From positions 1 to 64,000 of the forward strand of contig NZ_BQHR01000013.1 of assembly GCF_021601625.1 (NCBI RefSeq): a stretch of DNA of 64,000 nucleotides, given 5' to 3'. Of the stretch, positions 25,016-33,395 are shown piece by piece. The number at the start of each line of letters is the position of its first letter. The first letter of the stretch is position 1. Below the pieces are notes generated by a model. It had not been told where the DNA came from. It ran no database searches and worked only from the letters and a program-made list of their open reading frames with translations. Position numbers and translations under genes: made by a program. The DNA is from Pseudomonas paraglycinae (lineage in GTDB: Bacteria > Pseudomonadota > Gammaproteobacteria > Pseudomonadales > Pseudomonadaceae).

Positions 25016-25155
25016 GCCCTCGTCCCATACTGAAAATGAACGATGAGGTTGCAACAATGGCCGTCCCGCAGCAATACCCTTAACCACGTGCTTCGAAACC
25101 ATTATCAAGAGCAGTGGCTTTGAAATGAACGTTGGCTCAGTCGGAGCGGATCACC

Positions 25156-25395
25156 CTACTCGCCTAAGGCATCCACCACTTCGATTCGAGTGATTCCGAC
25201 CAGACTCGCCTGCTCGATAATCTCCTCAGGTGTCGAGTCTGCGTCAGGCATGATCAGGCTGTTCTCGCCATCCCCGAAATGTAACTGCAACAAGTGCATG
25301 GCCGCGTCCTGAATGGGCAATTCAGGCTGCTTCAGTTCGAGCTGATGGGTACGGGGCTGGTCGTTGAACAGGTACGTGATCGTGTAATTGAGCAT
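25156..25395 (-). CDS. Conserved hypothetical protein, 79 residues
   Basis: The small soluble protein starts MLNYTITYLFNDQPRTHQLE and ends GITRIEVVDALGE, with the middle block MHLLQLHFGDGENSLIMPDA. It looks like a single beta-alpha domain. GAGG upstream of ATG 25395 fits better than the earlier frame start at 25425. I do not recognise a named family, though its composition is that of a conserved Pseudomonas protein. Confidence 0.6.
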   Translation of the reverse strand: MLNYTITYLFNDQPRTHQLELKQPELPIQDAAMHLLQLHFGDGENSLIMPDADSTPEEIIEQASLVGITRIEVVDALGE

Positions 25396-25501
25396 GGATG
25401 ACACCCTCAGAATGGTAATCGGCACCTATCCTGACTGAGTGGTCAGCTTATAGTTCAAGCAGATGACTGTTCATGAATTTCGATCCAGTCACGTGATCTG
25501 A

Positions 25502-25795
25502 TCAGCCTCGCGACAAGGACTTCAGACGCTCGACCAGTGCGGCTTCAAAAATGATGTACAGCCGTTCGGCATCGCCGGCACGCAAAGCTCCGCCGGTTTC
25601 CAGTCCCAGCACGAATCCATCCGCCCGCGCCCCTGCCTTGACAGCAATGATCATCGAATCTGCCCGGACAATCTGCGCCAGCAGTCGATCTGCTTCACGC
25701 TGAATCTTCTCGCCCAACACTACGCCTTCCACATCGCCACCCAATACCTTCAATTCGACATCCAATACACGACAGCGATAACCGCTGAAACCCAA
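25502..25795 (-). CDS. Hypothetical protein, 97 residues
   Basis: The frame reads MGFSGYRCRVLDVELKVLGG, then VVLGEKIQREADRLLAQIV, and has backbone codon use on the minus strand. No domain, signal peptide or membrane segment is visible. The ribosome site is weak and the start uncertain. Its function is unknown. Confidence 0.5.
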   Translation of the reverse strand: MGFSGYRCRVLDVELKVLGGDVEGVVLGEKIQREADRLLAQIVRADSMIIAVKAGARADGFVLGLETGGALRAGDAERLYIIFEAALVERLKSLSRG

Positions 25796-25886
25796 ATGAT
25801 GGGTCAGGATCGTTCAGCCCGCAACAACAGCTCACATCGCCCTTGGGACCACAGTTTGCGCGATCATCTACGACTTGTAATAGAAC

Positions 25887-25915
25887 CCCCTCCAGAAAGG
25901 AGGGTCTGCTCTTTT
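25887..25915 (+). promoter_or_regulatory. Hairpin with T tail in the DUF1206 leader, followed by a tiny uORF
   Basis: CCCCTCC pairs with GGAGGG across AGAAA, and CTTTT follows. The 3-prime arm contains AAAGGAGG, a strong ribosome site for a five-codon reading frame (ATG at 25916, MTSRK) that ends 5 nt before the DUF1206 start. This could be a leader that controls DUF1206, or chance. Confidence 0.35.
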
Positions 25916-25938
25916 ATGACCTCTCGGAAGTAAATCCA

Positions 25939-26748
25939 ATGTCCGCGCAGCGCAACCTGGTAATACTCGCTCGGGGTGGATACGCCTCCCGCGGAATGCT
26001 CTATTTGATCATCGGTATATTTGCCTTGATGGCAGCCCATGACTCGACAAAACCGAAGGACAGTCACAAGAGCCTGGAGGCCTTGCTGAGCCAACCGTTC
26101 GGCTATTTTCTGGTGGGACTTGTGGTGGCGGGTCTGCTTGCATTTTCGGCATGGCGTGTCCTGCAAGCCGTACGCGATGTCGATCATCACGGCACGCAAT
26201 TCAAGGGTCTGGTGATTCGTGCAGGCCTGTTTGCAGGAGGTTTGGTCAACGGTGCTCTCGCGTTCTTCGCATTGGGCCTGCTCGTGAGCGGCACCCGAAA
26301 CTCGAGCCATTCAGGAGAGCAAACCAAGGATTGGCTGGCGCATCTTCTGTCGTGGGAGCACTCGAATTTATTGTTGTATCTGATCGCGCTCATACCACTG
26401 GGCGTTGGAGTGGCTCACATCATCAAGGGATGGAAGGCTTCGTTCGAAAAGTATTTTGAGGCCGACGACGAGGTCATGCGTTACGTCCGTCCGGTGTCAC
26501 AATTCGGCCTGATCGCCCGCGGAGTCGTGTTTATAGAAACTGCTTTGCTGCTGGCAGTGAGCGGTTCCGCTTATCAAGCAATGGACCCACCCGGCATGAA
26601 GGAAGCGCTGGACGCACTCCAGAATCTACCCGCTGGATGGCTTGTCTTGATGGTGATGGCTCTGGGGCTGATTGCCTTCTCGGTCTACAGTTTCTCTGAA
26701 GCGTGTTGGCGCAAGATAAACATGGATGTGCCAGGCGTAGCCAAATGA
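25939..26748 (+). CDS. DUF1206 membrane protein
   Basis: The 269-residue protein has six membrane segments in three pairs, each pair opening with a variant of the DUF1206 repeat: LARGGYASRGMLYLIIGIFAL, then VIRAGLFAGGLVNGALAFFAL, and FGLIARGVVFIETALLLAV. The role of DUF1206 is unknown. ATG 25939 follows GGAAG at 8 nt. A terminator follows at 26748. Confidence 0.88.
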   Translation: MSAQRNLVILARGGYASRGMLYLIIGIFALMAAHDSTKPKDSHKSLEALLSQPFGYFLVGLVVAGLLAFSAWRVLQAVRDVDHHGTQFKGLVIRAGLFAGGLVNGALAFFALGLLVSGTRNSSHSGEQTKDWLAHLLSWEHSNLLLYLIALIPLGVGVAHIIKGWKASFEKYFEADDEVMRYVRPVSQFGLIARGVVFIETALLLAVSGSAYQAMDPPGMKEALDALQNLPAGWLVLMVMALGLIAFSVYSFSEACWRKINMDVPGVAK

Positions 26749-26774
26749 AAAGCCCGGCATTACGCCGGGCTTTT
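26748..26774. terminator. Intrinsic terminator after DUF1206
   Basis: AAAAGCCCGGC and GCCGGGCTTTT form a symmetrical stem that can serve both DUF1206 and the convergent hemerythrin gene. Confidence 0.85.
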
Positions 26775-26805
26775 GATCGCGCCGCAGGTCCGTCTATCTA
26801 TTCGT

Positions 26806-27282
26806 TCAGGCCGCCATATTCGACCCGCTGAGGCTTTTCTTCAGTGAAGCCTTCATCACTTCCATTTCCTTGCCCAACTCCTCGAGCTTGGCATTGCCCA
26901 GCAGCTTTTTGGCCTGGGGAAACATCTCGGTTTCCTCTTCCTCGATATGGTGTTCCAAAAGCTCCTTGACCACCTTCACGCGGCCGGCGAACTCGGGTGT
27001 AGAAGGATCGGTGGACTTCAGGTCTGGCAATACCAATGAATCTACCGTGCGGTGTTCTTCTTTCGCCTCGTAGTACATCTCATCCTGTTCCTTACCGCCT
27101 GCTTCCTTGAAAGCCGGATACAGAATCTGCTCCTCGAGCTGGGTATGAATGGTAATTTCCAGTTCAAGCTTGTCCAGCAACTCCGCCCGCTTTTTTAATG
27201 CGCGATCGGTGGATTCACTGAGTTGATTCAGGATGCCTTTAACTTTTTCGTGGTCAGTTTTCAGAAGGTCGATGGCGTTCAT
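26806..27282 (-). CDS. Hemerythrin domain-containing protein
   Basis: The 158-residue four-helix protein carries the iron-ligand pattern: LLKTDHEKV (His), a central HTQLEEQILYPAF segment with H-x3-E, EEHRTVD (His), and LLEHHIEEEETEMFPQA (H-x3-E). Such cytosolic hemerythrins bind O2 or NO, or act in iron and oxidative-stress handling. It is monocistronic and converges with DUF1206. Confidence 0.9.
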   Translation of the reverse strand: MNAIDLLKTDHEKVKGILNQLSESTDRALKKRAELLDKLELEITIHTQLEEQILYPAFKEAGGKEQDEMYYEAKEEHRTVDSLVLPDLKSTDPSTPEFAGRVKVVKELLEHHIEEEETEMFPQAKKLLGNAKLEELGKEMEVMKASLKKSLSGSNMAA

Positions 27283-27542
27283 TTGAGGCCTCTATCACGG
27301 ATTATTGTTCGCCGATCCAGGTCGGCAATTCTTGCGTTATTCCAGATAGATCTCGCATATTTTGTGCCAGCACCTCAGCTTTTAAATGGCATTAAACATC
27401 AACGGCTTGCGCAATATGATGGCCAAATATAAGCATGCACTCTGCATGAGCAGGGGTTGAGGTTCTTGCAAATAGCGGAAGTGAACCAATACACGGCAAC
27501 GGCTGCGAGAGGTAATAATGATTGGAAATACAGGTGGAGGAC

Positions 27543-27563
27543 GCTAGGGCCAGTAGCCCTAGC
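27543..27563. terminator. Hairpin downstream of the lysine-rich gene
   Basis: GCTAGGGC and GCCCTAGC form an 8-bp stem with a 5-nt loop, just past the stop of the minus-strand lysine-rich gene. No T tail is evident on that strand. Confidence 0.45.
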
Positions 27564-27568
27564 TGATA

Positions 27569-27808
27569 TCACTTTTTCTTGTTCGCCGGTTTTTCTGCTT
27601 TGTCTGATTTCTTAGCTTTGGTTGATTTACCATCAGCTTTCTTGTCAGATTTTTTTGGTTCGGCATCTTTCTTCTTGTCTTTCTTTTCGGACGATTTGGC
27701 AAGCGCCGAGGCTGCCGCTGACTTTTTCGTCGGGGACGATTTTTTGTCTTTCAATTCCTTGGCATTTTTCGAGGACTCACCTTTATTTTTCTTCTCTTCT
27801 TTAGCCAC
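27569..27808 (-). CDS. Lysine-rich (histone H1-like) protein
   Basis: The 79-residue protein is almost entirely Lys, Ala, Ser, Asp and Glu, with KK-x-A motifs (KKSAAASALAKSSEKKDKKK), and is surely disordered and basic. I choose GTG 27808 (MAKEEKKNKG) because GAGG lies 8 nt upstream; the frame is open to 27901. It resembles AlgP/H1-type nucleoid proteins only by composition. Codon use is A-rich owing to lysine. It is transcribed divergently from the phosphoesterase. Confidence 0.6.
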   Translation of the reverse strand: MAKEEKKNKGESSKNAKELKDKKSSPTKKSAAASALAKSSEKKDKKKDAEPKKSDKKADGKSTKAKKSDKAEKPANKKK

Positions 27809-27978
27809 GTCGACCACCTCTCGAAGTGCCGGTATTGGCACATTGCCTATGAATTTTTCCACAAGCTGATCATTAGGCGAGAGCGTCCTGAAGCCGTTCA
27901 AATTATTTGATACCGTTAAATGGCTTCATATATAACCGAACCAGCAATTCGTCTTTCAAAACGTCAACGGAGATATCC

Positions 27979-28446
27979 ATGAAAACCGCCCTGATCTCCG
28001 ACACCCACAACCTTCTCCGCCCCGAAGCCCTCGCCGCGCTCCAGGGCTGTGACCAGATCATCCACGCCGGCGACATCGGCAACCCGGACATCCTCGCCCA
28101 TCTGGCCAAAATAGCCCCCGTTCACGCCGTGCGCGGCAACAACGACCTCAACAGCCCGTGGGCCGAAAACCTTCCCGACCTCCTGACCTTCACCCTCAAC
28201 GGCTGGCCAACCCTCCTCGTCCACGACATCGCCGACGTTCCCGCCGATCTCGATCCGGGCATCAGGCTCATCATCACCGGCCACTCCCACAAACCCCGCA
28301 TCGAATGGCGCGGTGAGCGTCTCTACGTCAACCCCGGCAGCGCCGGCCCTCGGCGTTTCAAATTGCCGGTCACGCTGGCGATCCTCGAGATACAACCCGA
28401 CCGCATCGAACCGCGCCTGATTTCCCTGCTGGATCCCCCTGCCTGA
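27979..28446 (+). CDS. YfcE-like metallophosphoesterase
   Basis: The 155-residue protein has the calcineurin-like motifs of YfcE: LISDTHNLLRPEAL (D-x-H), IIHAGDIGNPD (G-D), VRGNNDL (G-N-x-D/N), and ITGHSHKPRIEW (G-H-x-H). It hydrolyses phosphodiesters with Mn2+ (established for YfcE); its physiological substrate is not known. GGAG precedes ATG 27979. Its last codons and stop lie within a 34-bp sequence that is repeated at 33332, so a mobile cassette has used the 3-prime end of this gene as its attachment site. Confidence 0.9.
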   Translation: MKTALISDTHNLLRPEALAALQGCDQIIHAGDIGNPDILAHLAKIAPVHAVRGNNDLNSPWAENLPDLLTFTLNGWPTLLVHDIADVPADLDPGIRLIITGHSHKPRIEWRGERLYVNPGSAGPRRFKLPVTLAILEIQPDRIEPRLISLLDPPA

Positions 28447-28459
28447 AACCGCTACCGTT
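28426..28459. repeat. Left 34-bp direct repeat of the defence cassette
   Basis: The repeat spans the last four codons and stop of the phosphoesterase gene and 13 nt beyond. It starts CTGCTGGATCCCCC, then has GCCTGAAACCGCTACCGTT. It matches 33332-33365 at 33 of 34 positions (T/C difference at base 14). It is interpreted as one attachment-site copy. Confidence 0.8.
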
Positions 28460-28727
28460 ACCGAAAATCCAACGGAAGCCCGTGCCGAAATTAGGCGACT
28501 ATTCATTTTCAAGAATTGATGCGTCCGAATTCGCATTGAATTCGGCTATATCCACTTAAAAAAAAAGATCGGTTTGGTAGCCTGCTTACCTGTCGCACCG
28601 CTGCCTTCGTATGTAATTCTTTTGGCCTCCTTGACCATGCGTAAAGCGTCCTCGACGCGCCGCGTATCCTAGAGACCTAGAATGGCCACCTCCATATGGC
28701 CATCAACTCACCACTCTTTTATTGGGT
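28447..28727. other. Left end of the cassette, no intact gene
   Basis: It contains the att copy, an A9 run near 28558, and a minus-strand stretch reading RRVEDALRMVKEAKRITYEG that is closed by stops and has no start with a ribosome site. This may be the remnant tail of a lost gene. I see no promoter or RNA gene here. Confidence 0.35.
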
Positions 28728-29591
28728 CTAAGCTAATGGACCATTTGCCATTCTTCCTGGCTTATGCATTGACTGGAATATCCACAAAGACACCACCGGA
28801 TCCAGCAAGCCGCTTATAAATACGGAGTCCCACGTATTTCGACCACCTCGAGCATCATCGATGGTATCTCGCTCCTTAATCAACGCCGCTTCCAATTCAA
28901 TCAAAGTGCCTGGATTTTCCTCAAGGGACCTTATAACCAAACTTGGCTTTCGTATTAAGCTGCCCCACTGCGTGCTCAAATACCCAACAATTCCTGTTTT
29001 TAATACCACCTCTCGGACGTGAAACGAAACTGCTGAGTAATTGTGGTGCGCTGCATCAACAGAAAGCGCTACCGTTACTCTAGGAACAGGACCAAGATCT
29101 TCAAAGCGCGCGGTAATCAAACGTTCGGACAAACACCCATCAAAGTACGGGTGCAGAATTCTTTCATTCCCTACACCCATCAACGTTTCTTTTCGTAGAG
29201 AATTACACTGACATGCTTGAACAAGATTCTGGGAAAACACCGAAAACTCAGGGTAAATCTCTTTGGGCAACACGTGATCTAAAGTACCACTTAGCAAGGA
29301 TCCACACATAGGGCAGCCCAAATACCTGCTTTTATCCCTCATTTCTTTTATATACTTCAACTCTTTAGGAGGCGAAGCATAGTGACCTTTCAAAAAGGCA
29401 CCCGTTGCCGCAGAAATCCTTACAGGAGAAACGACAAAAGCATTACCTTCCGCAAAAATATACTGATTATAGTTATACCGAATAACCGAAAGTGAAGACC
29501 TGATCGCTGCGTGACTTTTTGTACGCAAATTTCCTGAAAGAGCGACGATAGCCGAAACATCATCATAGGAAGGCCGAGACAATTTATTCAT
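28728..29591 (-). CDS. HNH endonuclease-like protein (PtuB-like)
   Basis: The 287-residue protein has a treble-clef HNH core: CPMC at 93-96, TLDHVLPKEIYPEFS at about 103-117, QNLV at 121-124, and a second pair with C127, C129, N130 and K134. The C-x-C spacing is tighter than the usual C-x-x-C. The segment resembles PtuB, the nuclease of Septu anti-phage systems. ATG 29591 overlaps the end of the ATPase gene by 8 nt (ATGAATAA), so translation is coupled. The assignment to Septu is inference; the N-terminal 90 residues match nothing I recognise. Confidence 0.75.
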   Translation of the reverse strand: MNKLSRPSYDDVSAIVALSGNLRTKSHAAIRSSLSVIRYNYNQYIFAEGNAFVVSPVRISAATGAFLKGHYASPPKELKYIKEMRDKSRYLGCPMCGSLLSGTLDHVLPKEIYPEFSVFSQNLVQACQCNSLRKETLMGVGNERILHPYFDGCLSERLITARFEDLGPVPRVTVALSVDAAHHNYSAVSFHVREVVLKTGIVGYLSTQWGSLIRKPSLVIRSLEENPGTLIELEAALIKERDTIDDARGGRNTWDSVFISGLLDPVVSLWIFQSMHKPGRMANGPLA

Positions 29592-31239
29592 TGGTTTTCG
29601 TCTCCAAGGCACGGCGCAACGAACTCAAAACCTCTAAAGAAAGCTTGTCTTTGTAATCGTCATACAACTCCTCCCACTGGTCATAAATCTCCAACAGTCG
29701 CCTTTCGACCTTCAACGCCAAATTTGATGGTTTATCTTCATTAAACACAAAATACGATATAGCCCCAACATCCGCCCCAAATGTCTGCAACGCAGTAACC
29801 GGCGTCTCGACACGCCCTTCACTGTTAACTCTAAGCACGGAAACCTGCTCGGGAAACACCTCTCTTACAAAATATACAGAGTGCGTTGCAATAACAGCTG
29901 CCGAACCCGTCAACTCAAGCAAGCGATCAAGCAAATCAACAAACTTGCTTATAAAACTAGGGTGCAAATGTGTTTCTGGCTCATCAAGCAATAATAGCGA
30001 ACCGTTTTCCACATACAGACTGGCTTGAGCAGCAAACCTTAAAAATGAAATTTCACCACTGCTTAATGGATACCCCACACCATCAATAACTCTAACGGGG
30101 TCTTTGCGAGAATCAATAGACGCATAAATATTCAGCGCCCGCTCATCACCGTTGACGCTCAATTCCTCCAGCGCCACAAAACCTCCAACCTCGTCCTTAT
30201 ATTGAAGACAGATCTCTTGTCGCCTGTTAATGGCTTCCAAGGATTCCAAAAACAAATTCCACCTTGAAAAATCACCTAGGTATTCTTCCGAACGTAAAAC
30301 CTGAATGATTGAATCTGAAACACGACCTCTAGCTCTTTGCGACGCGCCGGCCCGGTTAAGAGCGAATCTTTTGTACCAGACTCGCGAACGTTTTCGTCGA
30401 TCGCTCGGGAACACCGACCCGGTTTCATTGGTAGGTGCAAACGCTAATATTCTATTAAATGTTGGACGCTGATGGGTATCAGCGTCCTTCAGATCCAGAC
30501 TCCCCGTTATAGCTGAGTAAACTATTCTCCCCAGCGTCTGACTTTTTCCAACACCATTTTCGCCAATGACCACCGCAATGCGCTTGGGCAGTTCCTCATC
30601 GTGTCCAAACCTGAATAACATCTCATGCGGGTTTAACTTACCCGCTAACTGAAAGGTAATACTCAAGCTATTTGACATATTACGGAATCTCTCATATGCC
30701 TGACCGCGAAGGATCGAGCCGGCATTATTGAACGCAAAAAAAGACTCCGTATTCCTCATGAAAGACTTTAGAAAAACATCAGACCCGCATGCCAAAGCCA
30801 ACCAATTTGCTTGCGTTTTAAACTCGCCCAAAACCACCAGGTCATTTATCGATCTTAATATCAGAACCGCATTATCAACCCCAAATTCTCTAGACAATCT
30901 TCGGTAGGATTCCATATCGGGCAACATTGTAAAAAAATCATGCCCCATTGCAGCGGGCGAAACAACAGCGCTCCCGCCTTCCAGCAACTCATTTAACCTA
31001 TCCACCCCATTCAAGTCCTTTGGGGAGTTTGTAATAAAACCGATATACCCATCAACCCTTACATCGCCCTGACCCTTCAAATAAATTAGAATTTTAACTT
31101 TCGTTCTATAACCGAAATCGTTCCACTTGTCTAACCCCGGCGAAATATAAATCACACTATCCCGCAGCAATTCCGACTCGGGCAACTCTTTATAAAAAAC
31201 TACTTTTATATTCCTTGACTCATCAACCACTTGCTTCAT
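29584..31239 (-). CDS. AAA/ABC-type ATPase (PtuA-like) of an HNH defence pair
   Basis: The 551-residue protein has an SMC/OLD-like ATPase fold: Walker A GENGVGKS at 226-233, signature LSSGE at 392-396, Walker B LLLLDEPETHLHP from 415, and H-switch ATHS at 451-454. About 200 residues precede the ATPase core; this N-terminal part has no recognised domain and is longer than I expect in PtuA. AAGGAAG lies 7 nt before ATG 31239. In Septu, PtuA senses or gates the HNH partner with nucleotides; a similar role is inferred here because the HNH gene overlaps its stop. Confidence 0.82.
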   Translation of the reverse strand: MKQVVDESRNIKVVFYKELPESELLRDSVIYISPGLDKWNDFGYRTKVKILIYLKGQGDVRVDGYIGFITNSPKDLNGVDRLNELLEGGSAVVSPAAMGHDFFTMLPDMESYRRLSREFGVDNAVLILRSINDLVVLGEFKTQANWLALACGSDVFLKSFMRNTESFFAFNNAGSILRGQAYERFRNMSNSLSITFQLAGKLNPHEMLFRFGHDEELPKRIAVVIGENGVGKSQTLGRIVYSAITGSLDLKDADTHQRPTFNRILAFAPTNETGSVFPSDRRKRSRVWYKRFALNRAGASQRARGRVSDSIIQVLRSEEYLGDFSRWNLFLESLEAINRRQEICLQYKDEVGGFVALEELSVNGDERALNIYASIDSRKDPVRVIDGVGYPLSSGEISFLRFAAQASLYVENGSLLLLDEPETHLHPSFISKFVDLLDRLLELTGSAAVIATHSVYFVREVFPEQVSVLRVNSEGRVETPVTALQTFGADVGAISYFVFNEDKPSNLALKVERRLLEIYDQWEELYDDYKDKLSLEVLSSLRRALETKTNE

Positions 31240-31537
31240 CGTGAACTTCCTTTATTCACCTAACATTTTGGATGTTCTTCTGCGCCCCTGAAAAGTGAAT
31301 GCCCTTCTCATTCAAAACACCCTTAGGCCCTCAAGCAAAAACTCAGCAGCGTGTTTTTTATTTTGTACTGCGACGCCGCATACAATTGAAAACGCAGAAC
31401 TCCGACAGTTCAGTTTTTTCCGAACGACCCACTAACAGCCAGCGCATCCATATTTAAAACCGGGTAATAAAAAACAAAAATGGGTGTACTTATTCTGCGA
31501 ACAATAAATACACCCCCATTAACATTAATTAAATTAT
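31240..31537. other. Spacer between the two defence transcripts
   Basis: It holds the terminator of the upstream HNH-membrane gene (31468-31520) and presumably the promoter of the ATPase-HNH pair. T-rich runs occur near 31351 on the plus strand. No gene is seen. Confidence 0.45.
31468..31520 (-). terminator. Intrinsic terminator of the HNH-membrane gene
   Basis: On the minus strand AATGGGGGTGTA (31509-31520) pairs with TACACCCATT (31479-31488), with a two-base bulge, and is followed by TTTTTGTTTTTT. Confidence 0.75.
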
Positions 31538-33265
31538 TTAAACAGCGCCCAAACCTACATCTTCTTCGTGGACCCTCTTAAACATGAATTTCGATTTATT
31601 TTGATCAAACACATAAATTGCAGCGAGCGGAACCGCCGTTACCAACACACCAGAGAGCACATCAGCAACCGAGTGATTGAACAAATTCAACAGAGGCACA
31701 CTCATCAGCGCCTTGGAAAGGGTGGTGGCAACGTAGAGTCCGATCACGGTGGTCGCAGCGCCAAACAGAATCACACCAATTTTTTCGTACTTGTCCTCAA
31801 GATTGCTCAGCATCACCCGAACACAGCGAACCGTTGAAAGCGTGCATTCCCGAATGATCGACAGGACAAGCGCTGGAAGCTTCACCAACATCGAAATCAA
31901 TATCTGAGGAATTGAACTCAATACCCCAGCGATACCACCCTCGATACCCGCCTCCTTGGCACGCTGCATGATCTGACGCTCCTCGAATCGAGCATTCAGT
32001 TTGTTCGCCAATGCCATTCTCCGTTCGTCGAGCGAAGCCATGATTCCCTTTTTATCGGTGATCAGACCGCTCTGGGTGACGTCCTTGATCTCATCGACAA
32101 AAATATCCACCGTTTCAGTCACAATCAGACCGACGACTTGCTGAGCAGCCATTCGCGCGCCAGCGCTGGCCACGCTCAGCCCTATTTCCTTCATGGCCTC
32201 GCGGCGAAGGGCTGCGAGTTCCTCTTGCGCCTTTTCATACTTGGCCAGGGTTTCTTTCTCGCTAATCCAGACTTCTTTCTTATCAACGCCGACAATGAAC
32301 ATGATGCGGTCCGAATCATCTGGATCACGCGTACCTCGATTCTTGATGTACTGGACCAGATCCAAATCACTTTTCGAGCGATTCAGCGATTGATCGGCAA
32401 ATATCAGATTCTCGCTGAAATTCATCGCCTCAATAATTTCCCCGTCGTCAGTCGCCAGACGCAGGATCATGTCCTGATAAATTTCTTTCTTTGGAATGAT
32501 GTGTTCGATGTCTGTCGAAAACGGATCCAGAGTTTTTCCCTGTGCAGGGTCATAGCCATTTTCGAGTCTGTTGGCCTCTACTGCACCCGGCACCCCGGCA
32601 AATTTCTTGAGTCTCTCCTGGGTCTCGAAACGCTCATCCGCCAACTTCGAGAAATTCTTGTTTCCATGAAGCCAGTTGTCACCAGCAAACTCACCGTAAC
32701 TCTGAGACAAGTTTGCATACTTCAACTCATTTGACCTGTCCAGTCCCGCTACCACCGGCGCCAGGCAAAATGCAGAGACAGCCCTGCGCAGGGCTTCCTG
32801 TTTGGTTTGCTCGAATATGTGATCAACATCCTTTGGCCTTACTGGCAGCTTGTCCTTGATCTCGGCAACGACTTGATCGGTATCTTTATCGATTTCCATC
32901 GTCTTTGAAAAATAGGCTGAGACTTTCTCGGAGCTGAAACTGGCGTATGATTTCGCGCGTTCGCTGGAGCTGGAGTAGGCCGAGCTGATACTGACGCTTA
33001 CTTTCTCGTACGCTACTTTCGTACCATCACCGATCGCAATTGCCTTTTCTTTGGCCACCGTCACTACGGTGCTGTTCGCGGTGCTTTCGGCGACATCAGT
33101 GAGCGTGCTCCTGGTTGTTGAGTACATATCAACAGCACTGTCGGAGACCCTTTGCGAATACTCGATACTTTTATCCTTTGCATCGCTCAGCACGTCCTTG
33201 CTACTTGCCACCGCATCCGAAACCAAGTTGCTCAGCGAGTCGAATTTTCCCTTAAAAAAGCTCAC
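31538..33265 (-). CDS. HNH-domain protein with amphipathic repeats and membrane C-terminus
   Basis: The 575-residue protein has three parts. Residues 1-130 are Ser/Ala/Lys/Asp-rich with approximate 11-residue heptad-like repeats (SDAVASSKDVLSDAKDK), like LEA or apolipoprotein amphipathic helices. Residues 245-300 hold a DUF1524-type HNH core: DIEHIIPKKEIY, then NFSENLIFADQSLNRSKSD. From about 445 come hydrophobic segments (446-471, 496-516, 532-552), suggesting membrane insertion. The GTG at 33265 follows AGGAG at 6 nt; the frame is open beyond the cassette border. I know no described protein with this layout; a role in defence is inferred from its place between att repeats. Confidence 0.75.
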   Translation of the reverse strand: MSFFKGKFDSLSNLVSDAVASSKDVLSDAKDKSIEYSQRVSDSAVDMYSTTRSTLTDVAESTANSTVVTVAKEKAIAIGDGTKVAYEKVSVSISSAYSSSSERAKSYASFSSEKVSAYFSKTMEIDKDTDQVVAEIKDKLPVRPKDVDHIFEQTKQEALRRAVSAFCLAPVVAGLDRSNELKYANLSQSYGEFAGDNWLHGNKNFSKLADERFETQERLKKFAGVPGAVEANRLENGYDPAQGKTLDPFSTDIEHIIPKKEIYQDMILRLATDDGEIIEAMNFSENLIFADQSLNRSKSDLDLVQYIKNRGTRDPDDSDRIMFIVGVDKKEVWISEKETLAKYEKAQEELAALRREAMKEIGLSVASAGARMAAQQVVGLIVTETVDIFVDEIKDVTQSGLITDKKGIMASLDERRMALANKLNARFEERQIMQRAKEAGIEGGIAGVLSSIPQILISMLVKLPALVLSIIRECTLSTVRCVRVMLSNLEDKYEKIGVILFGAATTVIGLYVATTLSKALMSVPLLNLFNHSVADVLSGVLVTAVPLAAIYVFDQNKSKFMFKRVHEEDVGLGAV

Positions 33266-33331
33266 GTCCTGCTCCTGTGTCGCGTTCAAGTCGACGCAGT
33301 ATGCCATCAAATTAACATCATTCCAGCGGCA

Positions 33332-33365
33332 CTGCTGGATCCCCCCGCCTGAAACCGCTACCGTT
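33332..33365. repeat. Right 34-bp direct repeat of the defence cassette
   Basis: It matches 28426-28459 at 33 of 34 bases. It lies between the HNH-membrane gene start and the LysE gene leader and recreates the phosphoesterase tail as a non-coding duplicate. Confidence 0.8.
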
Positions 33366-33395
33366 CCCCCATCCAGAACAGGGAACCCACGCACC

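Larger units (their letters stand above)
28426..33365. mobile_element. Compact att-flanked defence cassette, no integrase visible
   Basis: The 4.9-kb block lies between two 34-bp direct repeats, is visibly AT-rich against its neighbours, and separates the phosphoesterase gene from the LysE exporter. In the right half the sequence after the repeat leads straight into the exporter leader, which looks like the ancestral junction. It holds three minus-strand genes: an HNH membrane protein, an AAA ATPase and a second HNH protein. No recombinase is present, so it may move with help from elsewhere, or it has lost its integrase. Confidence 0.75.

Noticed and set aside
28560-28690. Minus-strand stretch reading RRVEDALRMVKEAKRITYEG
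   Set aside because: It looks protein-like but is closed by stops without a start; at most it is a gene remnant, so it is not listed as a gene.
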